Shown here one piece after another: positions 14,874-25,545 of a DNA stretch of 41,029 nt. The notes beneath the pieces are model-generated. The model did not search any database and was not told the DNA's origin. It saw nothing but the letters and a program-made list of their open reading frames with translations. The number at the start of each line of letters is the position of its first letter. Position 1 is the first letter of the stretch. A program made the position numbers and the translations under genes. The DNA comes from Deltaproteobacteria bacterium (GTDB lineage: Bacteria; Desulfobacterota; Desulfomonilia; UBA1062): NCBI GenBank assembly GCA_011372875.1, contig DSAD01000257.1, forward strand, positions 1 through 41,029. Reading direction: 5' to 3'.

Positions 14874-15764
14874 ATGGGAAAGAATGAAAACGGCGGAGAG
14901 CTGAAATCATCCATATATGAATCATCGACACAAATCCTGTGGAACCTCCTTCTCATAACTTCAGGCAGCATCATCTGTGCGATTGCAGTAAATGCGATCC
15001 TCATACCGCAGAACTTTTTCAGCGCCGGGTTTACCGGCATTGCACTGTTTGCGCACTATCTCTTCCCTTCAATCCCGGTGGGCACGATATACCTGCTCCT
15101 GAATATCCCTATGTTCATAATCGGATGGTCTCTTGTGGGAAGACGCTTCTTTTATTACAGTATAGCCGGCATGGCAATCTTTACCTTTGCCCTCTATACG
15201 ATCAATCTAACCATTCCCATCCATGACAAGATCCTGTCTGCGCTGTTGGCCGGGATCGTAAACGGTGTAGGCAGCGGCATCGTTCTACGGTCCATGGGTT
15301 CTGCCGGTGGCACCGACATACTGTGCGTTATCCTGCAGAAGATCTTTTCCATAAAGGTGGGGACATCAACCCTGATTTTCAACGGAATACTCCTTGGTAT
15401 CGCAGGCATAACCATATCCATCGAAGGGGCACTGTATACCCTGGTCTTCCTCTATGTAAACACCCAGGTTTTGAACCTGGTTGTCCTGGGCCTGTCCAAA
15501 CGCAAGGCCGTGTTCATCATATCCGACAAATGGGAAAATATCTCTGAAGAGATCCTCAAGAAAGACAAAAGAGGAGTAACCATTATAGAGGGCATAGGGG
15601 GATACAGGAAGGAAAACAAACGGATCATCTACAGCATCATCGCATTTCAGGATCTTCCTGTGCTGAAAAAGATGATCTCCGATATCGACCCCGGGGCCTT
15701 TGTCGTTGTCATGGATACCCTGGAGGTAATGGGGGCACGAATAGGCAATCAGCCTCAGTGGTAA
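14874..15764 (+). CDS. YitT family membrane protein (DUF161/DUF2179)
   Basis: The 296-residue protein has about five or six membrane segments in its first 210 residues. It carries the YitT signatures FFSAGFTGIALFAHYLFP and RSMGSAGGTDILCVIL, and a soluble C-terminal DUF2179 domain (about 220-290) with KRGVTIIEGIGGYRKENK. The domain order and length match the YitT/YqfU/YpjC family of inner-membrane proteins. Their function is not established, though transport has been suggested. The ATG at 14874 has no clear ribosome site. The gene is probably the last of the plus-strand run. It meets the glycosyltransferase gene tail to tail with 32 bases between stops. Confidence 0.92.
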   Translation: MGKNENGGELKSSIYESSTQILWNLLLITSGSIICAIAVNAILIPQNFFSAGFTGIALFAHYLFPSIPVGTIYLLLNIPMFIIGWSLVGRRFFYYSIAGMAIFTFALYTINLTIPIHDKILSALLAGIVNGVGSGIVLRSMGSAGGTDILCVILQKIFSIKVGTSTLIFNGILLGIAGITISIEGALYTLVFLYVNTQVLNLVVLGLSKRKAVFIISDKWENISEEILKKDKRGVTIIEGIGGYRKENKRIIYSIIAFQDLPVLKKMISDIDPGAFVVVMDTLEVMGARIGNQPQW

Positions 15765-15796
15765 GTGCCCGGCACCCCATGAATATTGACCGGGCG

Positions 15797-17161
15797 TTAT
15801 CGGTACATATTCTTTTCGCGCTCGACAACATCAACGATCTCGTTGATGATATTCGGCAGCTTCCTGGTTACCCGCTGCCAGGAAACTGTTCTCGGGGTCT
15901 CATAAAGCTCGGTGCGTATCTTCTGGGTTGTCTTCTCGATCACAGGAAGCAGGCCTGCATCGATGAACTCTTTGAATTCCTCATGGGCGCTGACATAAGA
16001 ACTGAAGCGATGTGTCATGAATGAAGGGGCAAGAAGAAGGTCTCCGGCAAAAAGGATGACATTTTTAAAGACATCGTCCACCATTGCCTCTTCCTTGTTA
16101 GTATCATAGATAAGGCCGTTGAATGCGGCATTGTCCGAGTACATCTTTATCAGGTCGTCCGCCACGCTCAGGTATGTCGTTGTAAGATCCCTGATGAAAT
16201 GTTCCGAGATAACAAGGCCCTCTTCTATGACCAGCGCGCTCAGAAGGGTGGTTACGATGTCGATACCCATCTTATAGAGCCCCTTGCTCTGATCATCGAC
16301 AGATACCGGCTGATGTTTGTGGTCAAAGGGCTCCTGGCTTATCTCGACCTGGGCGGAACTGGTTGCCTTCCGGTATACCTCAATAAGGGTAAAGATCTCA
16401 ACACCCCAGTTCGTGGCAAACTGCATACGTCTGAGGAGTTCGCCGTCAAAGATCACCTCACCGGAAAGCTGATAGTTGAACGTCAGAAGAAAATCCACCA
16501 GACGCAGAACCTTCTCTTCCTGCGTATCGGTGAACTTCCGCTTCAGGGCTATCAGCAGCGGGTCCAGAAGAAGCCTCTTTACCCTCCCGTAAAACTGCTG
16601 ATCCTTTATTCTTGCATAATAGGCCTTGCTGAACTGGTACCCCAGGACCTGAACCGGATAGAACAACCTGTTGAGCTGCGCAGAACTGAATGTCCTTATG
16701 TCGGCATCCACCAACCCGATAGTCTGGGCACCCATGGCCAGGGCAATACCGAAAGACATGAACATGTTCCTGCCCTTGCCCGGTTCCTCAAGTCCGAAAC
16801 CTGCATCCGAGAGGGCCTGATAAATCGATGTGAAACCCGGACCGTCATTGTGCTGAATCAGATAATTCTGCACCTTGTATTTGTTGAGAATGGTGGCAAG
16901 CTCACAGGCTTCATCAGTGCTTGCACGGTCAAGTCCGAAGATGATCTGCGAGAGATACGAGATCTCGCTGAGCTGGCTGACGATATTCTCGAAAACAGGT
17001 CGGTTGTCTGGGTCTGTGAACTCTGAAGCCAGCAGAGGGATAATCAGCACGGCCTTCTTCCATCTGGAATACTGCAGCAGTTCCTGTTCCATATTGGGAT
17101 TATCTTCATTCAAAAGATATAAGGTGCTGATTTTGGTGTGTTTCTGTGCGAAATTTGACAT
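15797..17161 (-). CDS. GpgS-like glycosyltransferase (GT81 type)
   Basis: The 454-residue protein resembles retaining GT-A transferases of the glucosyl-3-phosphoglycerate synthase group. The nucleotide-binding segment GKGRNMFMSFGIALAMGAQT leads to the metal-binding DxD, Asp152-Ala-Asp154 in GLVDADIR. Further on, the acceptor-side features FSKAYYARI, GRVKRLLLDPLL, QLSGEVIFDGELL and NWGVEIFTLIE follow the GpgS pattern. GpgS proteins are usually about 300-330 residues, so the roughly 120-residue helical C-terminus is extra. The enzyme may make a glucosyl- or mannosylglycerate-type compatible solute, but no phosphatase gene that would complete that route is adjacent. It has no membrane segment. 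ATG 17161 follows a strong GGAGGAG. The donor and acceptor are not decided by the sequence. Confidence 0.82.
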   Translation of the reverse strand: MSNFAQKHTKISTLYLLNEDNPNMEQELLQYSRWKKAVLIIPLLASEFTDPDNRPVFENIVSQLSEISYLSQIIFGLDRASTDEACELATILNKYKVQNYLIQHNDGPGFTSIYQALSDAGFGLEEPGKGRNMFMSFGIALAMGAQTIGLVDADIRTFSSAQLNRLFYPVQVLGYQFSKAYYARIKDQQFYGRVKRLLLDPLLIALKRKFTDTQEEKVLRLVDFLLTFNYQLSGEVIFDGELLRRMQFATNWGVEIFTLIEVYRKATSSAQVEISQEPFDHKHQPVSVDDQSKGLYKMGIDIVTTLLSALVIEEGLVISEHFIRDLTTTYLSVADDLIKMYSDNAAFNGLIYDTNKEEAMVDDVFKNVILFAGDLLLAPSFMTHRFSSYVSAHEEFKEFIDAGLLPVIEKTTQKIRTELYETPRTVSWQRVTRKLPNIINEIVDVVEREKNMYR

Positions 17162-17482
17162 TGTTTTCTCCTCCTTCTCTATCTACCGGCGACCCTGTCA
17201 TCATTAAACCGATATACGACATTATTTACCGGACCATATAATACAACCTGAAAGAACATCATTGTAAACCAGTGCCGCACCCATGGTCAATCGGATATAC
17301 AGGCGATAAAGCATCCACTTGATACTGTTATCTATTCTATTCTCCAGATATGATAAAATGTTCTGACAATATCATTGACAGAACCATACATGCCGCACAT
17401 TGATAGACACTGCATCAGTTCATCTTCGGGCAATTACAGGCTCACCGATCTGAGACGATCATCCTTGGCATGAATATCCGTG
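17162..17482. other. Gene-free gap between pilD and the glycosyltransferase gene
   Basis: These 321 bases hold no coding frame I would defend. They must carry the promoter of the glycosyltransferase gene. On the minus strand a TATTAT-like -10 box lies near 17236-17246, but no convincing -35 box fits it. No strong hairpin with a T-tract is visible at the pilD end, so how the long operon ends is unclear. Confidence 0.5.
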
Positions 17483-18244
17483 CTATGCGAGAAAACCGAA
17501 ATACCAGCTTATTATCTGCGCACCCCAGAGTACATACAGAAGCCCACCAAGTGCCAGAAACGGGCCAAAGGGAATTGCAGCCTGCATGGTTTTCTTCTGG
17601 ACAAACGCCCAGGGCAGGCCGAAAATCGTTCCGACAAGAGACCCCATGAATATAGTGAAAAGGACCCCTTCCCATCCGACAAATACACCTATCATGCCAA
17701 GCAGCTTGACATCACCACCGCCCATCCCCTGCTTACCTGTAAGGAAATAGTATCCGTAGATCACGGCGGTAAGAAGACCTGCACCGAGCGCAAGGCCCAA
17801 GAAGGCCTCCCGGTATGATACAGGGAGCCAATATACGAGTACAAGCCCGATAATGCCCCCTCCGACAGAAAGACCATCGGGTATTATCTGATAATCTATA
17901 TCAATAAAGGTGATGATCAGGAGAACACATGCCCAGAGATAATAGATACCGAATGTTATAGTCAGACCGAAGCGATAGAGCATGCCAAGGGCCAGCAGGG
18001 CACTGAGTGCTTCAACCAGCGGATACCTGGGCGATATCCTTTCCGCACAGCTCCTGCACCTGCCGCGCAGGAAGAGATAGCTCAGTATCGGTATGTTATC
18101 CCATGGCCTGATCTTGGTACCGCAGCCCGGACAGTGAGAACTCGGCCATACAACGGACTCTTCACGGGGAATCCGGTAAATGCATACATTCAGGAAACTC
18201 CCGATGAAAAGACCCAGGACTCCTGCGAAAACAGGCCATATCAC
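17483..18244 (-). CDS. pilD: Type IV prepilin peptidase / N-methyltransferase
   Basis: PilD cleaves the leader of type IV prepilins and pseudopilins and methylates the new N-terminus, in the inner membrane. The 253 residues show an N-terminal GSFLNVCIYRIP, the cytoplasmic two-CxxC site (C38, C41, C63, C66) and about seven later membrane segments. Both catalytic aspartates of the A24 family are present: Asp115 in FIDIDYQIIPD and Asp178 in GMGGGDVKL. The start is GTG 18244, which overlaps the stop of the upstream unknown gene by four bases (GTGA). No pilin or secretion gene lies in the window, so the enzyme serves substrates encoded elsewhere. Confidence 0.95.
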   Translation of the reverse strand: MIWPVFAGVLGLFIGSFLNVCIYRIPREESVVWPSSHCPGCGTKIRPWDNIPILSYLFLRGRCRSCAERISPRYPLVEALSALLALGMLYRFGLTITFGIYYLWACVLLIITFIDIDYQIIPDGLSVGGGIIGLVLVYWLPVSYREAFLGLALGAGLLTAVIYGYYFLTGKQGMGGGDVKLLGMIGVFVGWEGVLFTIFMGSLVGTIFGLPWAFVQKKTMQAAIPFGPFLALGGLLYVLWGAQIISWYFGFLA

Positions 18245-18669
18245 CCGATCAGATCTCCCCTTCTGTAACGCATGATCTCGCCTAACAAAGTCGTTGTCAC
18301 ATCTCCCACGATCTCTTTAAGCGGATCATCATCCGCGAGAAACGAGCCTGCATCATCGAGCTTCGACCTCATGACATCCAGGTCATTCACCATCGTCCCT
18401 ATTGTCTTGAGTGTGTTGCCCGGATCAAGGAGCGCCTTCGAATAGGTTCCCAGCATATCGATAGCCTGTTCGCTCATGGTAAGAACCTCAACTTTCAGAG
18501 GATTTACATTGTTTATCTGCGGCATGGCTTGAACGGGCGACGCCTCTTTTGTGTCGGCTTTCTGAACATCTCTGAGCATGTCCTCAAACCCTGAGGATAT
18601 GCTGCCGGACTTTGCTTCAGGGGCCTTCGGGACAACAGCACCGATTATCATGTTAGGATCTATCTTCAT
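18241..18669 (-). CDS. Unknown protein upstream of prepilin peptidase
   Basis: I do not recognise a family. The 142-residue protein begins MKIDPNMIIGAVVPKAPEA. It has a low-complexity polar stretch to about residue 55, then a mainly helical half with SEQAIDMLGTYSKALLD and a C-terminal TTTLLGEIMRYRRGD. The pattern of a flexible N-terminus and a helical C-terminus recalls small flagellar or secretion accessory proteins, but no motif decides this. ATG 18669 follows AGGAGGAGAAG, an excellent ribosome site. The end overlaps the pilD start by four bases, so the two are translationally coupled and may work together. There is no signal peptide. Confidence 0.75.
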   Translation of the reverse strand: MKIDPNMIIGAVVPKAPEAKSGSISSGFEDMLRDVQKADTKEASPVQAMPQINNVNPLKVEVLTMSEQAIDMLGTYSKALLDPGNTLKTIGTMVNDLDVMRSKLDDAGSFLADDDPLKEIVGDVTTTLLGEIMRYRRGDLIG

Positions 18670-18723
18670 CTTCTCCTCCTGACAGATATGCAAGCAAGTA
18701 TAGTGCCATGGCTATCCCGCTAT

Positions 18724-18774
18724 TCACCTGGCCGCATTTGCAAACCGCAGGGAGGAAATTTCTTCCCGTGGCAT
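18724..18774 (-). CDS. 16-codon mini-ORF with a perfect Shine-Dalgarno
   Basis: On the minus strand AAAAAGGAGGAA is followed after seven bases by ATG 18774 and 16 codons ending in TGA: MPREEISSLRFANAAR. The ribosome site is the best in the window, yet it is paired with codons 6-8 of the ORF itself in a hairpin. It lies between accA and the unknown gene, within the operon. It may be a regulatory leader peptide or the remnant of a longer gene. Real expression is uncertain. Confidence 0.28.
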   Translation of the reverse strand: MPREEISSLRFANAAR

Positions 18775-18787
18775 GGAAAATTCCTCC
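18751..18787. other. Strong hairpin covering a Shine-Dalgarno (minus) or terminator-like (plus)
   Basis: GGAGGAA (18751-18757) pairs with TTCCTCC (18781-18787). After one mismatch TTTC (18759-18762) pairs with GAAA (18776-18779). In the operon (minus) direction the hairpin hides the GGAGGA ribosome site of the 16-codon ORF and places its ATG in the loop. In the plus direction it is followed by five Ts and looks like an intrinsic terminator, although no plus-strand gene precedes it. Confidence 0.5.
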
Positions 18788-18791
18788 TTTT

Positions 18792-19724
18792 TCATATATG
18801 AGGAACCATCCGCTCGATTGTTGCAGCCCTGTCTTTTACAATCTTGTCTATATCCTGTCCCAGAAGTTCCCTGACATATTTACGGATCATACGGGAAGTC
18901 TCCTCCACTACCATCTCAGGGTCGTTATGGGCACCGCCTGTGGGTTCTTGTATAAGGCAATCCACTATCCCTTCCTTGTATAGATCTCTCCCGGTGCCTC
19001 TCAAGGTATCTGCTGCAATCTCCTTGTTCGCAGCATCGCCATATATGATCGAGGAGTATCCTTCAGGACTTATGGATGAGTAGAAGGCGTTTTCGAGCAT
19101 TATGATCCTGTCGCCGAAACCGAGCGCCAACGCACCGCCCGAACCTGCCTCGCCTATTATACACACTACAACCGGGGTCCGAAGACATGCAATCACAGAG
19201 ATACACTGCGCAATGGAAAAGGCCTGCCCCTTGTATTCCGCCTCGGGCAAGGGATAGGCCCCAGGGGTGTCTACAAAGGTGATGACAGGCCTTTTGAATT
19301 TTTCCGCCATTCTCAGCAGACGCATAGCCTTGTAATGCCCTGAAGGGCTTGCCATGCCATAATGATGCTTGACATAGTCTTTGTGGTTGCCTGAACGTTT
19401 CATGTGGCCGATGACCATGACAGGGATGTCGTCCAGAAATGCAAAACCGCCTTTTACCGCTGCATCGTCTTCATATATCCTGTCTCCATGGATCTCGAGG
19501 AAATCGGTAAATACGGCTTTGATGTAGTCGTCGAACACGGGCCTTTCGACGTGCCTTGCTAGCTCGACACTGCTCCAGCGTGAGATGCCCGAATAAATTT
19601 CTTCTCTGAACTGTTCGACCTTCCTTGTGATCTCTTCAGTGTCTACCTCTTCCAGCCGGGAGATACTCTTCTGAAGCTCTTTGAGGGCACTGTCTATTTC
19701 ATCGAATCTGTCATCTCTCTTCAT
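18792..19724 (-). CDS. accA: Acetyl-CoA carboxylase carboxyltransferase subunit alpha
   Basis: AccA with AccD transfers the carboxyl group from biotin to acetyl-CoA, the committing step of fatty-acid synthesis. The 310 residues are close to the usual 315-320. The N-terminal coiled coil is followed by the crotonase-like core with FLEIHGDRIYEDD, VMVIGHMKR, ITFVDTPGAYP, the oxyanion glycine loop GEAGSGGALALG and SSISPEGYSSI. Its start overlaps the dnaE stop by four bases, the dnaE-accA order seen in many bacteria. A GGAG within the end of dnaE serves as ribosome site. The partner subunits AccB, AccC and AccD are not in the window. Confidence 0.95.
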   Translation of the reverse strand: MKRDDRFDEIDSALKELQKSISRLEEVDTEEITRKVEQFREEIYSGISRWSSVELARHVERPVFDDYIKAVFTDFLEIHGDRIYEDDAAVKGGFAFLDDIPVMVIGHMKRSGNHKDYVKHHYGMASPSGHYKAMRLLRMAEKFKRPVITFVDTPGAYPLPEAEYKGQAFSIAQCISVIACLRTPVVVCIIGEAGSGGALALGFGDRIIMLENAFYSSISPEGYSSIIYGDAANKEIAADTLRGTGRDLYKEGIVDCLIQEPTGGAHNDPEMVVEETSRMIRKYVRELLGQDIDKIVKDRAATIERMVPHI

Positions 19725-22700
19725 TGCAGTTCTACTCCGGCGTTCCCGACAAGAGAAGCGATCCTGGCCAGAAAATCTCTGGACGGCCTTACCAGATATT
19801 CCTTTCCCGCATCAATATTCACAACCAGTTCTTCGGTCTGTATCTCAAAGGTTATCCGGCAGGCCCCTTTCGAGTCCAGGACGGCATCTTTGAGCAACCT
19901 GATCTCATCAGGCTCCATCTTCACCGGCAGCCTAAGCAGTAGCCTTTTCGCCAGTATGGCTTCTGCATTGTCGAGGGGATGGATCTCCTCGGCAAAGAGT
20001 TCCACCTGCTCGGCTTCGATCTCTGCGTTCTTATCATCCGCATTCATTCCCACTCTGGCCTTTACAATAATGGGGATTTCATCTGTTATAAGATCCTGAT
20101 ACTCGCTGAAGAACTGCGGGAAAAAGATTATCGGGACAGACCCCTCAAGATCCTCAAGAACGGCTCGCGCCATAGCTGCACCCCTTTTCGTCCTGGTCAC
20201 GTTCAGATTATTGAGCACCCCTGCAATGATTACAATACCATGATTGTCTGCCAGGGTCTGCGTTGTGGCGGTGGAATACTTTTCAATAACAGATTCATAC
20301 TTCTTGAGAGGATGTCCGGAGATGTAGAAACCCACTCCATCCTTCTCCATCTTCAGCTTCTCTTCTTCCGACCAGTCCGGGATATCCGGCATTTCCATCT
20401 TGTCGTGGGCATTGTCCTGCGAAAACTCATCGAGGCTGAACAGGGTCTCCTGACCTGTAAGCTTGTCCTTTGCCTTTCTCTGCGCATCTTCCAGGAGTAC
20501 GTCCAGCACCTCAAAGAGCGCCCTTCTGTTCGGGTAGAGGCTGTCAAACGCACCTACTTTTATGAGCGATTCCACTACCCGCCTGTTCACCTTAGACAGG
20601 GCCAGGCGCTGCAGGAAAGATCCGAGATCAGTGAAAGGCCCGTTCTTGCTCCTTTCGGCAATGATCACTTCCACTGCTGCCCTGCCGACATTCTTTATGG
20701 CTGCAAGCCCGAACCGTATGCCTTCATCAGATGAGACAAACTCCCAGCTGCTCTCGTTGATATCAGGGGAAAGTATCGCCACCCCTTTGGACTTGCACTC
20801 TGCAATATGTTTGGTAACCTTATCGGTCTGGCTCAGATCAAGGGTGAAATTCGCAGCCATGAAGGCCTTGAAATAATGCGCCTTCAGAAATGCCGTCTGG
20901 TAGGCAACAAGGGCATATGCCGCGGCGTGGGACTTGTTGAACCCGTATTCGGCAAATTTCTCCATAAGGTCGAAGATCTCCGCAGCAGTCTGCCGGGTGA
21001 CACTGTTTTTTATCGCACCTTCAACAAAGGTCTCCCGGTGCTTCGCCATCTCTTCGGCTTTCTTCTTGCCCATGGCCCGTCTCAAAAGATCGGCCTTGCC
21101 GAGGGAATATCCACCCAGCTTCTGGGCTATCTGCATTACCTGCTCCTGATAAACGATAATCCCGTAGGTCTCGTTAAGAAGATCTTCAAGCAGTTCATGC
21201 GGGTAGTCTATCTTCTCCCTGCCGTGCCTGCGTTCCACATACGATGGTATGAGACTCATGGGACCAGGACGGTAAAGGGCGACAGCGGCGATGATGTCCT
21301 CGAATTTCTCCGGCCGAAGCGAGCGAAGCATCTGCTTCATACCTGAACTCTCCAGCTGAAAAACGCTCGATGTGTCCCCGTCGCTGATGAGGTGATAGGT
21401 GAGTTCATCATCCAGAGGGATATTCGTGATGTCCAGCGCTATTCCCTGGGAGGAAAGTATATCAAGGGCCTTCTGAATGACAGTAAGTGTTTTCAACCCC
21501 AGCATATCAAGCTTGATCAGGCCGACCCTTTCGACCCGTAACATGTCGTACTGGCTGATGAGCATGCCTTTTTTATCCATATACACAGGTATATGATCCA
21601 CCAGAGGCCTGTTATCCGATATCACTACTCCGCCTGCATGGACTGATGCATGGCGGCTCAGGCCTTCAAGGGCCCTGGCGATATCGATGAGCCTTGCCAC
21701 CATTACATCCTTGTCTATCAGTTCCTTGAGTTTCGGCTCCACACTGATAGCCTCTTTCAGCGTCATCTTCGGATCATTGGGGATGAGCTTTGCGATCCTG
21801 TCCACATCACCATAGCTCATTCCCAGAACCCTTCCCACATCGCGGATAACCGCCTTTGCCTTCATATTTCCGAATGTGGTGATCTGGCATACGTTTTCAG
21901 GCCCGTATTTATTCTTTACATATTCGATGACTTCATCACGCCTGCTCTGGCAGAAATCCACATCGATATCCGGCATGCTCCTGCGTTCCGGATTCAGAAA
22001 ACGCTCAAAGAGGAGATTCCAGCGGATGGGATCGATATCCGTGATACCAAGGGCATATGCCACAAGAGAACCTGCAGCACTCCCACGCCCGGGGCCCACG
22101 GGAATATTGTTTTGTTTGGCGTACTGGATATAATCCGAGACGATCAGGAAATACCCGGAAAAACCCATGGATATGATGATCTGAAGTTCTTCCTTGAGCC
22201 GCTCGGCATACTCATCCCGTATCTTCTCGCCCATTCTCAGACTGAGCCCTGCCCAGGATCTTTCTTCGATGACGTCTTCAAGGGTTTTCTCCTTGTCGAT
22301 GGGGTATACCGGAAAGTAATAAACGCCTTTAGGCAGTTCAAGGTTGCATCGGCTCGCCACCTCTTGTGTTGCCTTAAGCGCATCCGGGGCCCAGGCAAAC
22401 TGCTCGGCCATCTCTTCGGGGCTCTTCAGGTAGAGCTGATCCGTCTCGAAGGTCATACGATCTTTGTCATGAATCATGCTCTGCGTCTGTATACAAAGAA
22501 GTGCCTCGTGGGCCTTTGCATCCTCCTTGCGCAGATAATGGCAGTCATTTGTCGCAACAAGAGGCAGATCGTATCTTTTCGACAGATCGACGAGCAGGGT
22601 ATTTACCCTGTTCTGGTCTTCGATTCCGTTATTCTGAAGCTCCAGGTAGAATCTCCCGTCAAAGGTTGCACGGTAAAATTCCATGGCATTGAGCGCATTC

Positions 22701-23158
22701 GATTCATTGCCGCGAAGAAGCCAGTAGGGGATTTCACCCTGCAGACAGGCGCTCATGGCAACGAGCCCTTCGCTGTACTGGGCAAGAAGATTCCTGTCTA
22801 CCCTCGGTTTGTAGTAAAAACCCTTTATATGGGCGGCGGAGACAAGCTTTATCAGATTCTTATAGCCCAGCTCATTCTGAGCGAGCACAACGAGATGATA
22901 GTTCTTCGGCAGTCCGGCAACAGGCTCCTTTATTGTCATATCTTTCGGAGCTACATATAATTCGCACCCTATTATCGGCTTTATACCTGCATCTAGAGCC
23001 TTATCATAAAATTCCACGGCACCGTAAAGGACACCATGGTCTGTTATAACCGCTGAATCCAGACCAAAGGCCTTGGAGGTACTGATGAGATCGGCGATCT
23101 TGATAGCTCCGTCCAGAAGACTGTATTGAGTGTGACAGTGCAGGTGCGTAAAAGACAT
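19721..23158 (-). CDS. dnaE: DNA polymerase III subunit alpha
   Basis: This is the replicative polymerase of the holoenzyme, 1145 residues, the usual size for a DnaE1-type protein. The PHP domain begins with HLHCHTQYSLLDGA. The palm has GPGRGSAAGSLVAYALG and the catalytic aspartates in PDIDVDF (about 396-402), with the third in IKLDMLGLKT. Later come the fingers (EQVMQIAQKLGGYSLGKAD), the tandem HhH region with FNKSHAAAYALVAYQTA, and an OB domain near residue 990. There is no proofreading exonuclease domain, so this is not PolC. The ATG at 23158 follows AAGG eight bases after the guaB stop. Confidence 0.98.
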   Translation of the reverse strand: MSFTHLHCHTQYSLLDGAIKIADLISTSKAFGLDSAVITDHGVLYGAVEFYDKALDAGIKPIIGCELYVAPKDMTIKEPVAGLPKNYHLVVLAQNELGYKNLIKLVSAAHIKGFYYKPRVDRNLLAQYSEGLVAMSACLQGEIPYWLLRGNESNALNAMEFYRATFDGRFYLELQNNGIEDQNRVNTLLVDLSKRYDLPLVATNDCHYLRKEDAKAHEALLCIQTQSMIHDKDRMTFETDQLYLKSPEEMAEQFAWAPDALKATQEVASRCNLELPKGVYYFPVYPIDKEKTLEDVIEERSWAGLSLRMGEKIRDEYAERLKEELQIIISMGFSGYFLIVSDYIQYAKQNNIPVGPGRGSAAGSLVAYALGITDIDPIRWNLLFERFLNPERRSMPDIDVDFCQSRRDEVIEYVKNKYGPENVCQITTFGNMKAKAVIRDVGRVLGMSYGDVDRIAKLIPNDPKMTLKEAISVEPKLKELIDKDVMVARLIDIARALEGLSRHASVHAGGVVISDNRPLVDHIPVYMDKKGMLISQYDMLRVERVGLIKLDMLGLKTLTVIQKALDILSSQGIALDITNIPLDDELTYHLISDGDTSSVFQLESSGMKQMLRSLRPEKFEDIIAAVALYRPGPMSLIPSYVERRHGREKIDYPHELLEDLLNETYGIIVYQEQVMQIAQKLGGYSLGKADLLRRAMGKKKAEEMAKHRETFVEGAIKNSVTRQTAAEIFDLMEKFAEYGFNKSHAAAYALVAYQTAFLKAHYFKAFMAANFTLDLSQTDKVTKHIAECKSKGVAILSPDINESSWEFVSSDEGIRFGLAAIKNVGRAAVEVIIAERSKNGPFTDLGSFLQRLALSKVNRRVVESLIKVGAFDSLYPNRRALFEVLDVLLEDAQRKAKDKLTGQETLFSLDEFSQDNAHDKMEMPDIPDWSEEEKLKMEKDGVGFYISGHPLKKYESVIEKYSTATTQTLADNHGIVIIAGVLNNLNVTRTKRGAAMARAVLEDLEGSVPIIFFPQFFSEYQDLITDEIPIIVKARVGMNADDKNAEIEAEQVELFAEEIHPLDNAEAILAKRLLLRLPVKMEPDEIRLLKDAVLDSKGACRITFEIQTEELVVNIDAGKEYLVRPSRDFLARIASLVGNAGVELQ

Positions 23159-23166
23159 TGTCTGCC

Positions 23167-25511
<2,345 letters not shown>

Positions 25512-25545
25512 AGCCAATTGTGGTAAAGGTTAATGTTCGCCTGCA

